A DNA stretch of 44,119 nt, from positions 140,883 to 185,001 of the forward strand of contig MNCI01000281.1 of the NCBI GenBank assembly GCA_015680685.1. Direction: 5' to 3'. Position numbers and translations under genes: made by a program. Source of the stretch: Gnetum montanum (Eukaryota; Streptophyta; Gnetopsida; Gnetales; Gnetaceae). Under the pieces are notes generated by a model. The model worked only from the letters and a program-made list of their open reading frames with translations. It ran no database searches and was not told where the DNA came from. Position 1 is the stretch's first letter. Each line of letters starts with the position of its first letter. Positions 23,672 to 35,269 of the stretch are shown in pieces.

Positions 23672-24532
23672 TGATGAGTTGCATTGTTGGGCCACATCAA
23701 TGGGATGCTGTCGATACAGCCCCATTGAAGGGATCTTGTCGATGTAGGGTTTGACTTGTTGATGTGTACCCATTGACGGGGCACCCTATCTCCACCTATA
23801 AATGTGCACCTACCTATCGCATTTATGGAAATCTTGTCATAGTTGTAGAGAAGTGCTTGTAGTGTTTTCTCTTAAAAGTTAGAATATTCTTTGAGTGCTC
23901 ACAGTAGGAGTCAAAGAGTGTATAGATATTTATTTGAGCACTGTTGTACCTGAGCACTTTAGTATGAACAACAATAAAGAAGAGTGTGTCTGATAAACCT
24001 TGTAGCACTTGGACTAGGTTAATCATTTACTTATGCATTTAGTATTCATGTAATTTACCTTAATGTTTTTAAGTAATTAAGCAATGAAGTGATTAAGTAA
24101 TTAATATAGATTAAATAACATCACATAAGTATGACCACTTCAAGCATATTCTTAATGCTTAACGTTTGGTAACCCGGTAGTGTTATAACATGTTCAAGAT
24201 GTTTACGGTAAGTGGGAATGGATGTTGATGTTAAGGTTAGTTAAATATTAGCTAGTAATTAGATTAGTTAAATATTAAATAAATTTATTATTTATTCTTA
24301 TTCTTAGGTAACTTAATTCATAAAAAAAATGATAAAAATCATATGCCTCAGTTACACTTAACCATACGCTTGTACTTCACAAGTGGAGTTGGGAAGACAA
24401 CGATTGCAATAGTTAGTTTCACCTCCTAGAACTAGTGTACATAGAAACTAAAGTCTTTGGAATTTGACCAAATTGCTGAGTGAACTCTAGTGATTCATAT
24501 TGTTGGGCATAGGATATACTCACTGCTCATCA
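23672..24532 (+). repeat. 3' LTR of gag-only gypsy element D
   Basis: This 861 bp LTR begins TGATGAGTTGCATT and ends GCTCATCA. It pairs with the LTR at 21012-21898. It keeps a short perfect inverted repeat (GCTGT-CGAT-ACAGC, 23707-23720), a tataaatg TATA-like site near 23798 and an aataaaga signal near 23971. Immediately after it the E integrase reading frame resumes (PEVSNKAII), so D sits inside E. Confidence 0.87.
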
Positions 24533-25051
24533 CCAGAAGTAAGCAATAAGGCCATCATCAACTTGCTCAAGAAAATGCTCAATAATATTAAGCACAAATG
24601 GAATGAATTGCTTGTCCATGCACTTTGGGCCTATCATACAACTTATCATATAGAAATTGGTGTAACATCGTATAGCTTGGTTTATGGTTCTAAAGCTATT
24701 TTACATGTTGAATTGCATGTACCTTCGCTTTGAGTGGCCTTGACTGACTTCATCAACAATGAGCAAAGCAAGGAGTTGCAGATAGCAGACCTAGACTTAG
24801 TGGAATTGAGCACTATCAAAGAGAGATAGAAATAATAGCACCACCATAACTTGACCAAGAATAAGATCAAGGAGGGTGACATGGTCCTTAAAGCTGTTTG
24901 TGAATATGCAAAAAAATTATTAGTCAACTGGAAAGGACCCTTCCTTATCACCAGAGCCTACGAGAATGGAGCATTTAGGATAGCCAACATGGATGGGAAT
25001 GAGTTGGCCAATTTAGTCAATCATTCCTATCTAAAGCCATATTACATGTAG
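24533..25051 (+). pseudogene. Tat-lineage pol (element E), right part: integrase C-terminal half
   Basis: The frame resumes with PEVSNKAIINLLKKMLN, which carries the third catalytic residue (Glu) of the integrase DDE triad. It continues with WNELLVHALWAYHTT, a stop near 24732, and a C-terminal domain (24851-25051: KIKEGDMVLK, NWKGPFLITRAYENGAF, NHSYLKPYYM) ending at TAG. The ending is typical of Tat-type integrases with no chromodomain. It is the direct continuation of 18080-21011. Confidence 0.87.
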
Positions 25052-25085
25052 TTGATAATCATCAACAAGCAAGCCATCTTAGTAT

Positions 25086-25205
25086 GGTCTATCAAGGCCT
25101 TAAACTAGCACCACAACCTACCAAGGCCTTAAACTGGCATCATGACCTGCTAGGGCCTTAAACTAGTATCATGGCCCTTCACGACATTAAACTGGTAACA
25201 TTGGT
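25086..25205 (+). repeat. 29 bp minisatellite, four units
   Basis: The units are spaced exactly 29 bp, with aaggccttaaactagc at 25094, aaggccttaaactggc at 25123, agggccttaaactagt at 25152 and acgacattaaactggt at 25181. The array starts 35 bp after the pol stop codon. Related units lie upstream of pol at 17783-17860. Confidence 0.85.
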
Positions 25206-26340
25206 GATCTAGGTAGGTTGATTTTATCATTTTGTGTGGCTTGTATGCATTGTAACATTATAACATTCTTTTTTTGCTTGGTTTTCTTATCCTCTTGGAG
25301 TTGTGTTTACAGGGTGAAGCCTACGATCAAGGCAAGGGTGTAACTCATTATGGAAGCAAGTCACCACGTGACCTTGATGTGCATGAATTAGTGAGTTTAT
25401 CTTGCTATGTCAAGAGTGCTTATACCATTTCCCTCCCTTTGGCACTAGTCCTTAAGCCCAAACCCATAACTTGATGATAACTTTCTTGAACCCAAGCATC
25501 AATGTTGATCAAGGTTTGGCACTCATGCACTATGGTCATATGCCCTCTCATCATCATGATCCATCCTTAAGTGCACTTGAATGTAACATAGCTTATTTAG
25601 TGGAAAAACCATTAAGTCCATCAAGCATAACACATTTTGTCTTAGTGGAAAAACCAAGTCTGTCAGGTGTAACGCAACTCACTTAGTGGGAAAACTAGAT
25701 CTACCTAGCCTTGGCAAAGAAACCCAATAAAGGTTTCACCCTACAAAAACAAAGGGAAAGCAAATTACCAAGAAGCCAAATGGCCAATGAAGCCTCAAGA
25801 AACAATGGCCAAGTAACCTTGGAGCAAAGTCATTGGGTCCTCAAACACATTTTCTGAGTAACCAACACTTCAAAGACATCAGCGTCATGCTGTAGCCATG
25901 AGTGTCAACCATGGGCTGCATTGTTAAACTTTATAATCATTTTCCTATGACCTTATTGCCATCTCATCATCATAGCCTTATTCCATCATCACAAGCACTC
26001 TTTGACATGGTTCAACAGGATTGGATTGATCAGAAAGAGGAAATGTCAATGGTGGACTTGCAATGGTGTTTTTTATTCTTTGCTGGTACCTCTAGGGTTA
26101 ATCTTCGATACACCAACAAAGAGGAGCCATTGAAACATCATGAAAATTTGCATGTTATAATCAATTTTCATCATGTAGCCTTCACCTCATGAAACCTGAG
26201 GCAAAAGCTGTTGTAAATGTGAAGATTGTAACCCATGGGGGGCAATCTCACATGTTTCATACTTTTGGGGCTGAAAAATGCTTTGTAAGTGGTCAAAGCC
26301 TTATTTCCCAAGTGAAAATAGTTACCTAGTGTCTATATTT
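25206..26340 (+). other. Tat 3' region, non-coding
   Basis: Open frames of 65-96 codons exist, but they show no domain and no likeness to known gypsy proteins. The text is locally repetitive: tagtggaaaaaccaagt-like phrases recur at about 25600, 25645 and 25685. The reading is an untranslated spacer between pol and the downstream repeats. Confidence 0.4.
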
Positions 26341-26378
26341 GGGCTGGGGTGGGGGGGAGGGGGGTGTGTGTTTGTGGG
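26341..26378 (+). other. G-quadruplex-capable G-tract
   Basis: The sequence gggctggggtggggggga continues with gggggg, giving four runs of three to seven G with loops of one or two bases (26341-26364), followed by a GT run and another GGG. This matches the standard G4 pattern on the + strand. Confidence 0.7.
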
Positions 26379-26439
26379 CTCAAAAATGCCTTTTGGGGAT
26401 GCCAAAAATGACAATTTGATGGGTTTTATGGGGGGTACA

Positions 26440-26670
26440 CACTTTTCCATGCTAGAAACACCTATAGGGGGGTAAATCTCATCTATCCTTAGTGTGGAGG
26501 AATGAAGGCTTTTCCCTTAGCATGGAAAATTCACCCCTAGCATGTAGACTACATCCTTAGCATGGAAACCTTTCCTCATTTGCATGGAAATTTCCCCTTT
26601 ATTGTGGAGGCTCCACCCCCAGCGTAGAAACTGCATGCTCCCATTGTGGAAGCAACATGCACAAGATTTC
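26440..26670 (+). repeat. Short degenerate repeats with a TAGCATGGAAA core (~21-24 bp spacing)
   Basis: Copies include ttagcatggaaaattcac, ctagcatgtagactacat, ttagcatggaaacctttc, ttgcatggaaatttcccc, attgtggaggctccaccc and attgtggaagcaacatgc. Alternate copies resemble each other's complement (ccatgctaga at about 26448 against tagcatgga). The core is the same as the hairpin core of the ~190 bp satellite at 14700-17425. Confidence 0.6.
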
Positions 26671-27499
26671 TACATTCCATTAGCTTCAAGTTTAACCAAA
26701 CACTTCAGTAATGATGGCAGAAGGCTCAACATGAAAGATTTGCCTCCAACATAGAAGGTGTATCCCAATTACTATTTATGGTAAATAGAATGGTCATGGG
26801 GGTTTAGCACTTACTATATATGCCAACGCCCAAAATTTGGGCACCTGTCTCACCTATACCAAGGCAAACTTTTGTAGCCAATTTTTCAACCAATTTGCAA
26901 CAAAAATCATGGCCCAAAACCTATAAAACTAAAATCTTAACATTCTTTTCAAGTTTTACACTTTGTCATTTTCAAGCACATAGCAATTTTGGCCTCTAAG
27001 AGCTCTTGCAACACTTGCAAAATGCATCTTCTTGGAGCCTTCCAACATGGAAACCCTATAGCCCTATTACCTCCTTGTTACCCTCTTAAGACTTGTGGAT
27101 TTTTGGTTTCAATGCTGCATTTCTTATATCTCCAACTCCCAACATGAAGTTTTTTTTAGCCAAATCCCCACTCTTCTCACCCCCAGTAGTGGCCAAATTT
27201 GCAGATCTACAATTTTTAGTAGAGGAGGTTTGAAAGCATCAGGAGTGGCTTAGCACCTAGATCATGGAGCAGATCACATTGGCTTCAATGGGCTCTAAAT
27301 TCCTTCCCTAGTGAAGGTCCCTTTGCTCTCTCTCATGGGCATTTCTTGTATATATTTTTAAAACTCATTATTTATTATTTTAAATAAAGTTTTAAAGTTT
27401 CATTTTGTGTGCAATCTGCATTTGCTTTCCATCTTCTAAATTTATAATTTTTACATGTTATTTTCTCAACCCCTTGTTTTGCATTTCGTAAGTCCCTTG

Positions 27500-28605
27500 A
27501 TGATCTACCAGACTATCCAGGGCATCTTGAATTCCATTTTTTGGAGGCCCTAGGGATTCGAGGTTGAGGCTACTACATTGGATCTTTTGATTTTCCAATG
27601 ATCAATTTTTCTAGTTGCGATAGTGATCTACTTAGGCTTATAGGAATAACCATAAAGCCAACTCCTTGTTTTTACTTTTCATTGCTATGGTGACATCTAA
27701 AATATTAGAATGATTGAACACTTCAAAAAATATGGGAAGAAGGTATCCATAAGAAAAGTTTGGAAAAGAGGTTATATAGTTGGATAGTGCTTGCTGGTTC
27801 ATCTCTCTCTTCAAAATTGACAACCAATCTACATGGTTTCCTTTCTTCACCACGACATATAGTAGATACAATAGAGGCCAAGAGATAACATTCTTTCTAT
27901 CCTTCATAGAAACATGACAAGAAATGATATCTACCAATCTAGGGTATGGTAGCTGTGAAATAAGAATCCTTGTGATAGTGGTGGTGTAGGCTTTTTTCTA
28001 TTTAGCTTTACTCATAAAACACTCCAATAACTGATGCCTAGGAAATATGATCTTCTCTAGAGCAGAATTAGCCTTCATTTTCTATAAGAAAAATTTTAGA
28101 AATATCTTCTAGAGTTTGGAAAATCTTCAAGTCTTCCTAGATTGAAAAATAAACTAGCTATTATTTTAGCTCTTGATAAGATTATCCATCATCACATCAT
28201 TTTTCAACATCATGAACTCAACAAACAATACTAGGCTAGACTTCACCAACTTCATGGAGAAGTTTATTTCATAATAATGATGTTGAATGCTGATTTTTTG
28301 GAGGCCACATATCTAATGTACTCCATTTTAGACAAAAGTAGGCTAAAGTTCCTTGTTTTATTGGACATTTTCTCATTGTATGTAGTCATTCTAGAATGTA
28401 ATTTGACTTTCTTATTGCTGATCTTTGAAACTAGAGGCCTTACCATGAGGATTCCCATGATGACTCTATTTTTGTGATGTTGCTAGTGGTGATAGTGATG
28501 GTGTGTTACTTTGTATATGCTCTAATGATGATGGTGATGAGGTGCACTTCCTTTTCAATGAACCTCTAGCCTATCTACATCTTCTAGCATGACGAGCCAT
28601 TTTAT
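27500..28605 (-). pseudogene. Decayed minus-strand ORF downstream of Tat pol (candidate antisense ORF)
   Basis: On the minus strand a start MARHARRCR lies near 28602, followed by a Ser-rich stretch, then broken pieces: NFSMKLVKSSLVLFVEFMM (about 28240) and RKNVISWPLLYLLYVVVKKG within an open block at 27937-27638, ending KNKELALWLFL. Stops interrupt it throughout. I know no domain in it. Tat-lineage elements such as Grande often carry an antisense ORF between pol and the 3' LTR, and both position and orientation fit, but the assignment is inference. It shows no obvious likeness to the spliced minus-strand pseudogene at 10130-12440. Confidence 0.5.
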
Positions 28606-31181
28606 TGAATAGTTTACTTGAAAATAGGAAAAAAATTAACGCTTATTGAAATTCAAATTTGAATGGTGGGGACCATTATGTACTTTGAATCAAATCCATT
28701 ATGCATATTTCTCCTACCTTAAAGTGAATTATTAAACCCAAATTTTAAGTTAATTCAAGAAATCTTAATAAAATTTCCAACTATATTTATTTTCCTAATT
28801 TTAACAGAAATCACCACAAAATTCTAACTGTGAGTCTAACTAAGATACTTATATTTGCAAATTGAAGAAATATGAAAATTCAAAATGCTAGCCATTAGCT
28901 AGCAAAGATCACTAATGTGATAAGACCTTTCTTTGTAGTTTTTGCAATTTGTTTGCAATGCAAAAGTGAAATTCAACGATTGATTTTTATACTTACCCTA
29001 GCATTAAATAGATCCAACTACCATAACATCACAGGTAATCTACTATGACAATTAATGAAACCAATAGAACCTGCTTCTATACTATAATCAGTTTTAGTGA
29101 TGCTTAGATCACGAGGTCTAGGATAATAGAAATAATTTAATGATTATTCAAAAGGAAAAATATAAATGTATACTGTGAGATATAAAGTGAACATCATGTT
29201 ATACACAAATTCTGAATAGGAGTAAATAAAAGAAAGATAAGATATAAACAACACCTTTATCATGCTCTACACTACTACACATAGATGCACATAAAGAGAT
29301 AATCTATTACTTATATAGGTTAAACACAACAATCATGCTAAAAGAATGAATAGATATGACCAATAGTTAATATTAGTTAGAAAAATAAAATATACTTAAT
29401 GAATTATAACACACAAATACCATAATACATTAACACCATAGATAGTATATGCCAACAATTCATGGTGTTATAGAACATAGAGACCAACTAACATGTTAAG
29501 CTTACTATAACACACAAAAGCTTTAACAATAAATATGACATGACTTAAGAAAATATCAACACTAAGTTGTATCTAATTAATGCATTACCAAGAGGACTAG
29601 AAACACCAAGTTTTCTTGTAAAAGAGGGAAAATGTTAGCCCAACATGGTTGAGTAAAGATAAGCAATATAAGTTTCCTGATTAACATAAAGATGAACATA
29701 ATGAAGTTTGCATATGACATATGATAATTGTTTCATGTGCACACTAGAGTCTAAGCTCATATCATCATAATCATCACAAAGTAATATAATACATCATACA
29801 ATCTCACTCATGTTCCACCGTCACCAACCCAACAAGCACATGTGCTAATATAATCCAATAATCATGTCATAAGTTAAACATTACAAAAGCTTAATAATCA
29901 TGCTATAAGTCAAACATTACAAATATAATTTGTAAATTCATCAAGACTTTTAGGATGCGCAACATCTCTTAATGTTTAGATTGTTGCTTGCATGTGCCAT
30001 TTGCACTATTGGGATCCTATCCCTACCATCTAGGTTACATATACCATTAAGAACTATTAGGTCAATGACCCTACCCATATAAGTAGTCACATTATTCACA
30101 AATGTCATTAGAACTATTAGTTGCCAGCCTTACCATCTAGGCTACATACCATAAGCATTATGCTATCAAGGAATTTCAGGTCAACGCCTTCATCCTTCTC
30201 AACAATCACATTAGTTGCATTTGTCATTAGGACTCTTAGGTTTGCATCATCAACATCGAGGTAATTATAGGTATTAGCAACACTCTTTGCCTTACTCCCA
30301 CACCATCTAGGCATCAATTTTGTGAGCATTATGTCATCAAGGACTCTTGGGCTTACTCTCTCACCCATCTAGACATCCATATCACAAATGTAGTAACATT
30401 TTATATCATATCACGTATATCATATCATACATTATTCATCATATGTTCAAGACTATAATTTATCATAGTACATCACATAACAATGACTAAGTGTATACTA
30501 GTCATGGGAGTCATAATAGACCTAAGGTTCATGAAATATTAAGATCAAGAATATAGTTCATTTCCATGATTTAAAGCTTCAAAATGTTCCAAAATCAATT
30601 CCACAAGTACCAAGCTTAATCATTCCTCATTTGATAAGATTTTTGAGTAGTTACAAAACCTTTTTCTTTTTTATCCTTACTATGGGCCAGTTAACCTTAG
30701 GATCAGGATGAGCTACCTATGATGAAATTAGTCTTTAGTGCTTACCAATTAGTCAAACATATCATTTTCTCACTTGGATTAAGCTTAGACATTATTTTTA
30801 TTTCAAAGTCTAGTTGACTATGTTTATTCGATTGACCAGACTAAGAGGTGTGGACCTTTTGGTATGTTCAAAACATTAAGTAAAATGGAGTAAAAGGTTG
30901 TTTGCATAGTTGTGTGGTTATTATGTTTGTAGGACTATGTACAATAGGCTAAAGAGGACAAGGAATGAAATGTTTAAAGCTCAAAGAAGGAGGTCATCCA
31001 CATGGTCTTCAAATGAATGTCAAAAGAACATGGACAAGCACTAGATACTGTACAAGCAAAGTTATCATCATTAAAGCATGCGAAAGATCAAGGCCATTGA
31101 CAAGAATGATGAATTCAAAGGATGAAGAAAGTGAACAAAGATGTCTTCAAGAAATAAAAGATAACTTGGCAAATTCAAAGG
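28606..31181. other. AT-rich DNA with no identified gene
   Basis: Up to about 29930 this is A/T-rich sequence without coding signal. From 30026 to about 30375 the phrase ccatctag(g) plus a 'catta...actattagg/gactcttagg' phrase recurs irregularly (30026, 30133, 30303, 30365), a weak local repeat. A 77-codon frame at 30965-31198 has no recognisable domain and runs into the LTR start. The 3' LTR of element E might lie here but I could not find its ends. Confidence 0.4.
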
Positions 31182-31762
31182 TGTTATATCCCATCTAGAG
31201 ATAGTAGGTACGATCATACGCTTATGATTTATACATTATGTGTGGAGTCTTGATGGGTTGTCGGGGATGAGTTTATGTATTTTATATGTTATGAGGCTCC
31301 ATCTTTATGTTATGATTGTGATGTCTTTACATGCTTAGCTAATGTGATTATGTACACTAGCCCTATGTGATGTGTTAGATAGGTGATATTGCTAGTAGGG
31401 GTATTGGATTGGGGTATAAAAACACCTATCTAGTATGTATTTATACTTTATGTGTGATTTTGGTATTTAGGCATTTGCACTATAGTGCTATGTTGTGAGA
31501 TGTTCAAGTGTGGTTTTGACATGTGAATGTGTAGAGCAAATGATAAAGATCTCATAGGTTCAAAAAGATTTTGATTTGGAGTCCCGGTGTGTTTGTTACG
31601 CATAATTGAAATTCACAATATTAGTTACGAAGGAAAAAATATATTAGCTTATGAACATGACATCATTAAAAAGTAAAATAAAATAAATTTGAAACAAAAA
31701 CAAGTAATGTTAGGTTGCACATGATGTGCACCAAGGGAAAAAAAGGTTGGTTGTATAGTATT
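31182..31762 (+). repeat. Left part of first LTR copy of chromovirus-like element B, interrupted by element A
   Basis: The sequence starts TGTTATATCCCATC and aligns with the copy starting TGTTACATCCCATC at 43382 for its full 581 bp, about nine bases in ten by eye over the first 80. The alignment stops exactly where element A begins. It resumes at 42710 after A, so A was inserted into this LTR. Confidence 0.83.
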
Positions 31763-32600
31763 TGATGAATCATGTTTTGACCAACTCCAATCAGATACCC
31801 GATGTTGGAGCCTAGGACACAATGTCAAATATTTGATATCATGGGGTATATGCTAGCCTATAAATATAGCACTTGGGCTCACAATTTTCATAAGTTTTTA
31901 ATTAGTTTTTGCAAAGTATAGCAAAGCTCTTACAGTTTGTTTTCTCTAGAGTTAGAATATTTTCTGTGTACCCACAACAGAAGTCTAAGTGTGTATGGAA
32001 CTTTATTCGAACATTGATGTACTTGAGTACATCAGTGTGACAGGAATAAAGATAAGCTATTTTGATCATCCTTGTAGCATTGATAATAGATTAATATTTC
32101 TTTGATGCATTCATCATTCAAGCACTTTACTTTAATGCATTTTCATTAAGCAATTAATTTTTTCTTGATAATGAGTAGAAGCACAACTACTTCGAGCATA
32201 CATGTAGCACTTGGTAACCTAGAAACACTTAACGTTTGGTAATTCAAAAGCGCTACATGCATTCAGGATGTGTCTGGAAGGTGGAAACAGGTACTTGTGT
32301 TAGGCTAGCTATGTAGTAGATGAATTAGATTCTAAATTACTCTACTTTCCATTATTGTTGTAGGTGATTAAACTTACAAAACATAAAATGATAAAAATCA
32401 TGTGCCTCAATTACACTTAAACCATATTCTTGAGCTTCACAAGTGTAGTTGGGAAGACAACAAATGTTCTCAATGCCCATTCCACTTCCTAGAGGAACTA
32501 GTACACTGGAGAAGTATAGGTCCATAGAGTTTGACTAGATCATGTGTGAATGCCTTAGTGATTCATCTAGTTGGATGTAGGGATACCTCATTGCTCATTA
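31763..32600 (+). repeat. 5' LTR of Athila-like element A
   Basis: This ~838 bp LTR starts TGATGAATCATG and ends CTCATTA, where CA has mutated to TA. It aligns with the 3' LTR (40871-41456 plus 42442-42709), with many differences, so the insertion is old. It holds cctataaatata near 31858, an aataaaga signal near 32044, cttcgagcatac near 32191 and the shared 3' end block. The flanking five bases are GTATT on the left and TTATT after the 3' LTR, a target duplication with one change. Confidence 0.88.
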
Positions 32601-32601
32601 T

Positions 32602-32618
32602 TAGCACCATTGTCAGGG
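32602..32618 (+). promoter_or_regulatory. Decayed tRNA-Asp primer binding site of element A
   Basis: TAGCACCATTGTCAGGG starts one base after the LTR. Against the tRNA-Asp complement (TGGCGCCGTTGCCGGGG), 12 of 17 bases agree and all five differences are C-to-T or G-to-A changes. The same position in element D holds a better preserved copy. Confidence 0.65.
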
Positions 32619-32763
32619 TCCTCTTAGTTGTTACGTGTGCTATCTAGGATTTAGTGAAAATTATTCAAATGATTGAAATGAACCTTAGAGTTGTATCACA
32701 TTTTAAGGTTACTACAACCGTTTTTTTTAAAAGAGCACATTGCATTTTATTCTCTAAAATAAA

Positions 32764-34660
32764 ATGTCTTCTTCTCATAAGAGTGCTTCTCCACCCAAGT
32801 CTGATGGAGTTCATTAGTCGGTGCTTCAATAATATTGAGGGGTATATGCTTAGCCTAATGAGTATGTACCCAATTTCACCTTCATCCTACATTAGGATGA
32901 ACAACTATGATGGTGTGACATGGAGGGCAACATTGTATTGCCGTCCAATCGATCTATTCTTGCAATGCTCCAAAAAAGGCTTATTTGTTGGGGTCTTCAT
33001 GAGCTTCATGTTGAGTATGTTGTACAAGACATTGACACTAGGGATTATCATCCCACTAAGGTACAACATCTATGGGATTGATAACTAGAACAACATCATG
33101 AATCTACAAAGAGAAAGGATTTAATGATTTTCTATTCTTTTTGTACCAAAAAGATGGAGGTAAACCATTTTTTGGGGGTTTTCCATTCAATGAAATCCCT
33201 TTGTTTGACTTCGTTGAAGGAGGTCAAAACTAGAACCTACAATCCACAATTCACAATCCTGGCTCTGGTATGAATGGATCCAATGACAAAGAAGGATCCA
33301 AGAGGTAAGTCAAGGTAGGGATGCAGACAAGAAACAAGATTGTGATCATGGCCATGATCACCAAAGAGGTGGTAGTAGGCACCATGATAGTGCTGGTCCT
33401 CCTTCCTCTTCACCTTCATCATCTTCTTCTTTTTCTAGCTCTGATCACAACTATAGAGGGTGTAATTGTGATGGAGGTAATTGACGAGACCAAAATGATC
33501 GAAGGGACCATTGGATAAGGCAAAATCAAGGGCATGGACATTTAAGAGAGCCACATCACCATGAATGAAGGGGTAGTAGAGGAAATTGTAGGCACTATAA
33601 TCATGGCCTCGATGAGCCTTTGCTTGCTACCCAAAGTATGTTTAATATCACATAGGTAGTTTGAATTCCAACAAGGCAAGTAAAGGATAGTTGGATCAAA
33701 AGGCTAGACATGAAAAATATTCCTCAATTCAAAGGGAGGTATAACTTGGATTTGTAGAACCATCTCCAAGCTTTTCAAGATGCATGTGCCTTATGGAACA
33801 TAGATAATGAGTGGAAAAGCTTAATGTGTTCCCAAGGATGCTCATTAAAGAAGTAGAGAACTGGTACCTATCCTTAGAACTAGAATCTAACAAACGATGG
33901 AGTACTATGTTTGAATTGTTGAATGACAAATATCAAATGTACTCTAGAGTTTCCAACTTGAGAAGGTAGATCCAAGGATGGAAACAAGAAACACATGAAC
34001 CCTTGGATGCTACCATAGGCCAATACTATTTCTTAATCCACATATGTCTTAGCCATGATTATTGTCAATTGGACTGACTTTGCCACATTGTAGATGGGCT
34101 TCAATCAGAAATGAGTAGAACCCTTGGCATCTATGCCCAAGGATGACTATCAAAATTAAGCTCTAGTTAGATACAAAGACTAATTGAGTACGTAGCTAAA
34201 GAGGAAGGTGAATTAAGAAATAGATAAAGTGTAGAAGAGTATAACTGCAATCCTTCCATTCATAAGAGGAAGGTTCAGTTCTATGATAGTGAGGAAGAAT
34301 CAACACTTGATGAGGTGATGAATCAGAAAACCTTGCCACTCCAAAAATTTTAATTTGAAATTATGGCCATGGTTGATTAGTTATGGGATTCCATGGATAG
34401 TAGATTTCAAGTTGTCTTAAAATTGTTGAAGAGTCCAAAGAACATGGTAGTGATCGTGAGCTTAGGAGGCACAAGGAAGCTAAATGTGCCTATCAAAGAG
34501 GTAAGGGCAACATTGCTGTAATAGAAAAAGTTATGAAAAGTGAGTTAGATGATGATGGTGGATGTGATATCTGCTAGTATGAAAATCCTAAGGGATGTTA
34601 CCCCATAGTGTCACATTTACAAGAGTTTGGGATGTACACTTTGAATCCATGACTAGCACA
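32764..34660 (+). pseudogene. Degenerate gag of element A
   Basis: It opens at ATG 32764 (MSSSHKSASPPKSDG), homologous to the start of gag in D. Later blocks include FTFILH near 32876, a His/Ser-rich segment near 33340-33440, and a capsid-like region (about 33700-34140) with PRMLIKEVENWYLSLE and STMFELLNDKYQM. A possible cysteine knuckle (CDIC...ENPKGCYP, near 34563) has lost at least one ligand. It is broken by many stops and frameshifts. The function was particle assembly and RNA packaging. Confidence 0.7.
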
Positions 34661-35269
34661 AAAGTAAACACCTACAAGATTATCTTATCTTCAAGGCAAT
34701 TCTAGGTAGTTCTACTAGCAACAATAGTATTATCCAAGTGGAACTCCACTGAAACCATATGAGTAGTATTAATAGTGGCAACAACCATAGTCATGGGTGC
34801 TGGCATCATCAAGGCAACAATATCCTTATAGATAACTTGATCCCTATGGGTATTACATTTAGTAGCCCTTGTCTCCACGTGACTCTTCTAGTCATGTTTC
34901 TACTTTCCAATCTCACTACCATCCTTATGATTATTATCAAACACATTCTTCACATGAAAGGAGGGATACCACTATTTACCCTTATCCTCCTTCTATTGCT
35001 GCACATCTTCCTCCTCTCTCAACATAACTACCATCTACTTCGTCGATGCAGGATGAATTACTAGCTCAACCATAACAACGTAACACTACTAGGGCCATTA
35101 AGCTATAATCAGTTCATCAATTGAGTGGTTTAGATACTTGATCAAAGAAAATATTTTTCTTCTAACCTCATAGTCCACCTAAGCCCTCACCTACACCTAT
35201 GATTAACAACCCCATTCCTCCATCCTCCTTTGTATCAAATCCCTTCAAGTCCCCTTCAAACCAAACACC

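Noticed and set aside
25902-26192. 96-codon frame after Tat pol
   Set aside because: No domain, no homology to a neighbour and repetitive surroundings; kept only as part of the non-coding 3' region.
30026-30375. Possible CRISPR-like or minisatellite array with ccatctag
   Set aside because: Spacing is irregular (107, 170, 62 bp) and units are poorly conserved; only a weak local repeat in a plant context.
27400-31181. Search for the 3' LTR of element E
   Set aside because: No pair of matching ends with TG...CA could be found by eye on both sides of E, so no LTR is reported.
32654-33088. 144-codon + strand open frame after the A 5' LTR
   Set aside because: It overlaps the true gag start (ATG 32764) in another frame, and that gag frame is shared with element D.
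34759-35064. 101-codon hydrophobic frame in element A, env-like at first sight
   Set aside because: It lies between gag and protease, not after pol, and is a composition effect of T-rich decayed coding sequence.
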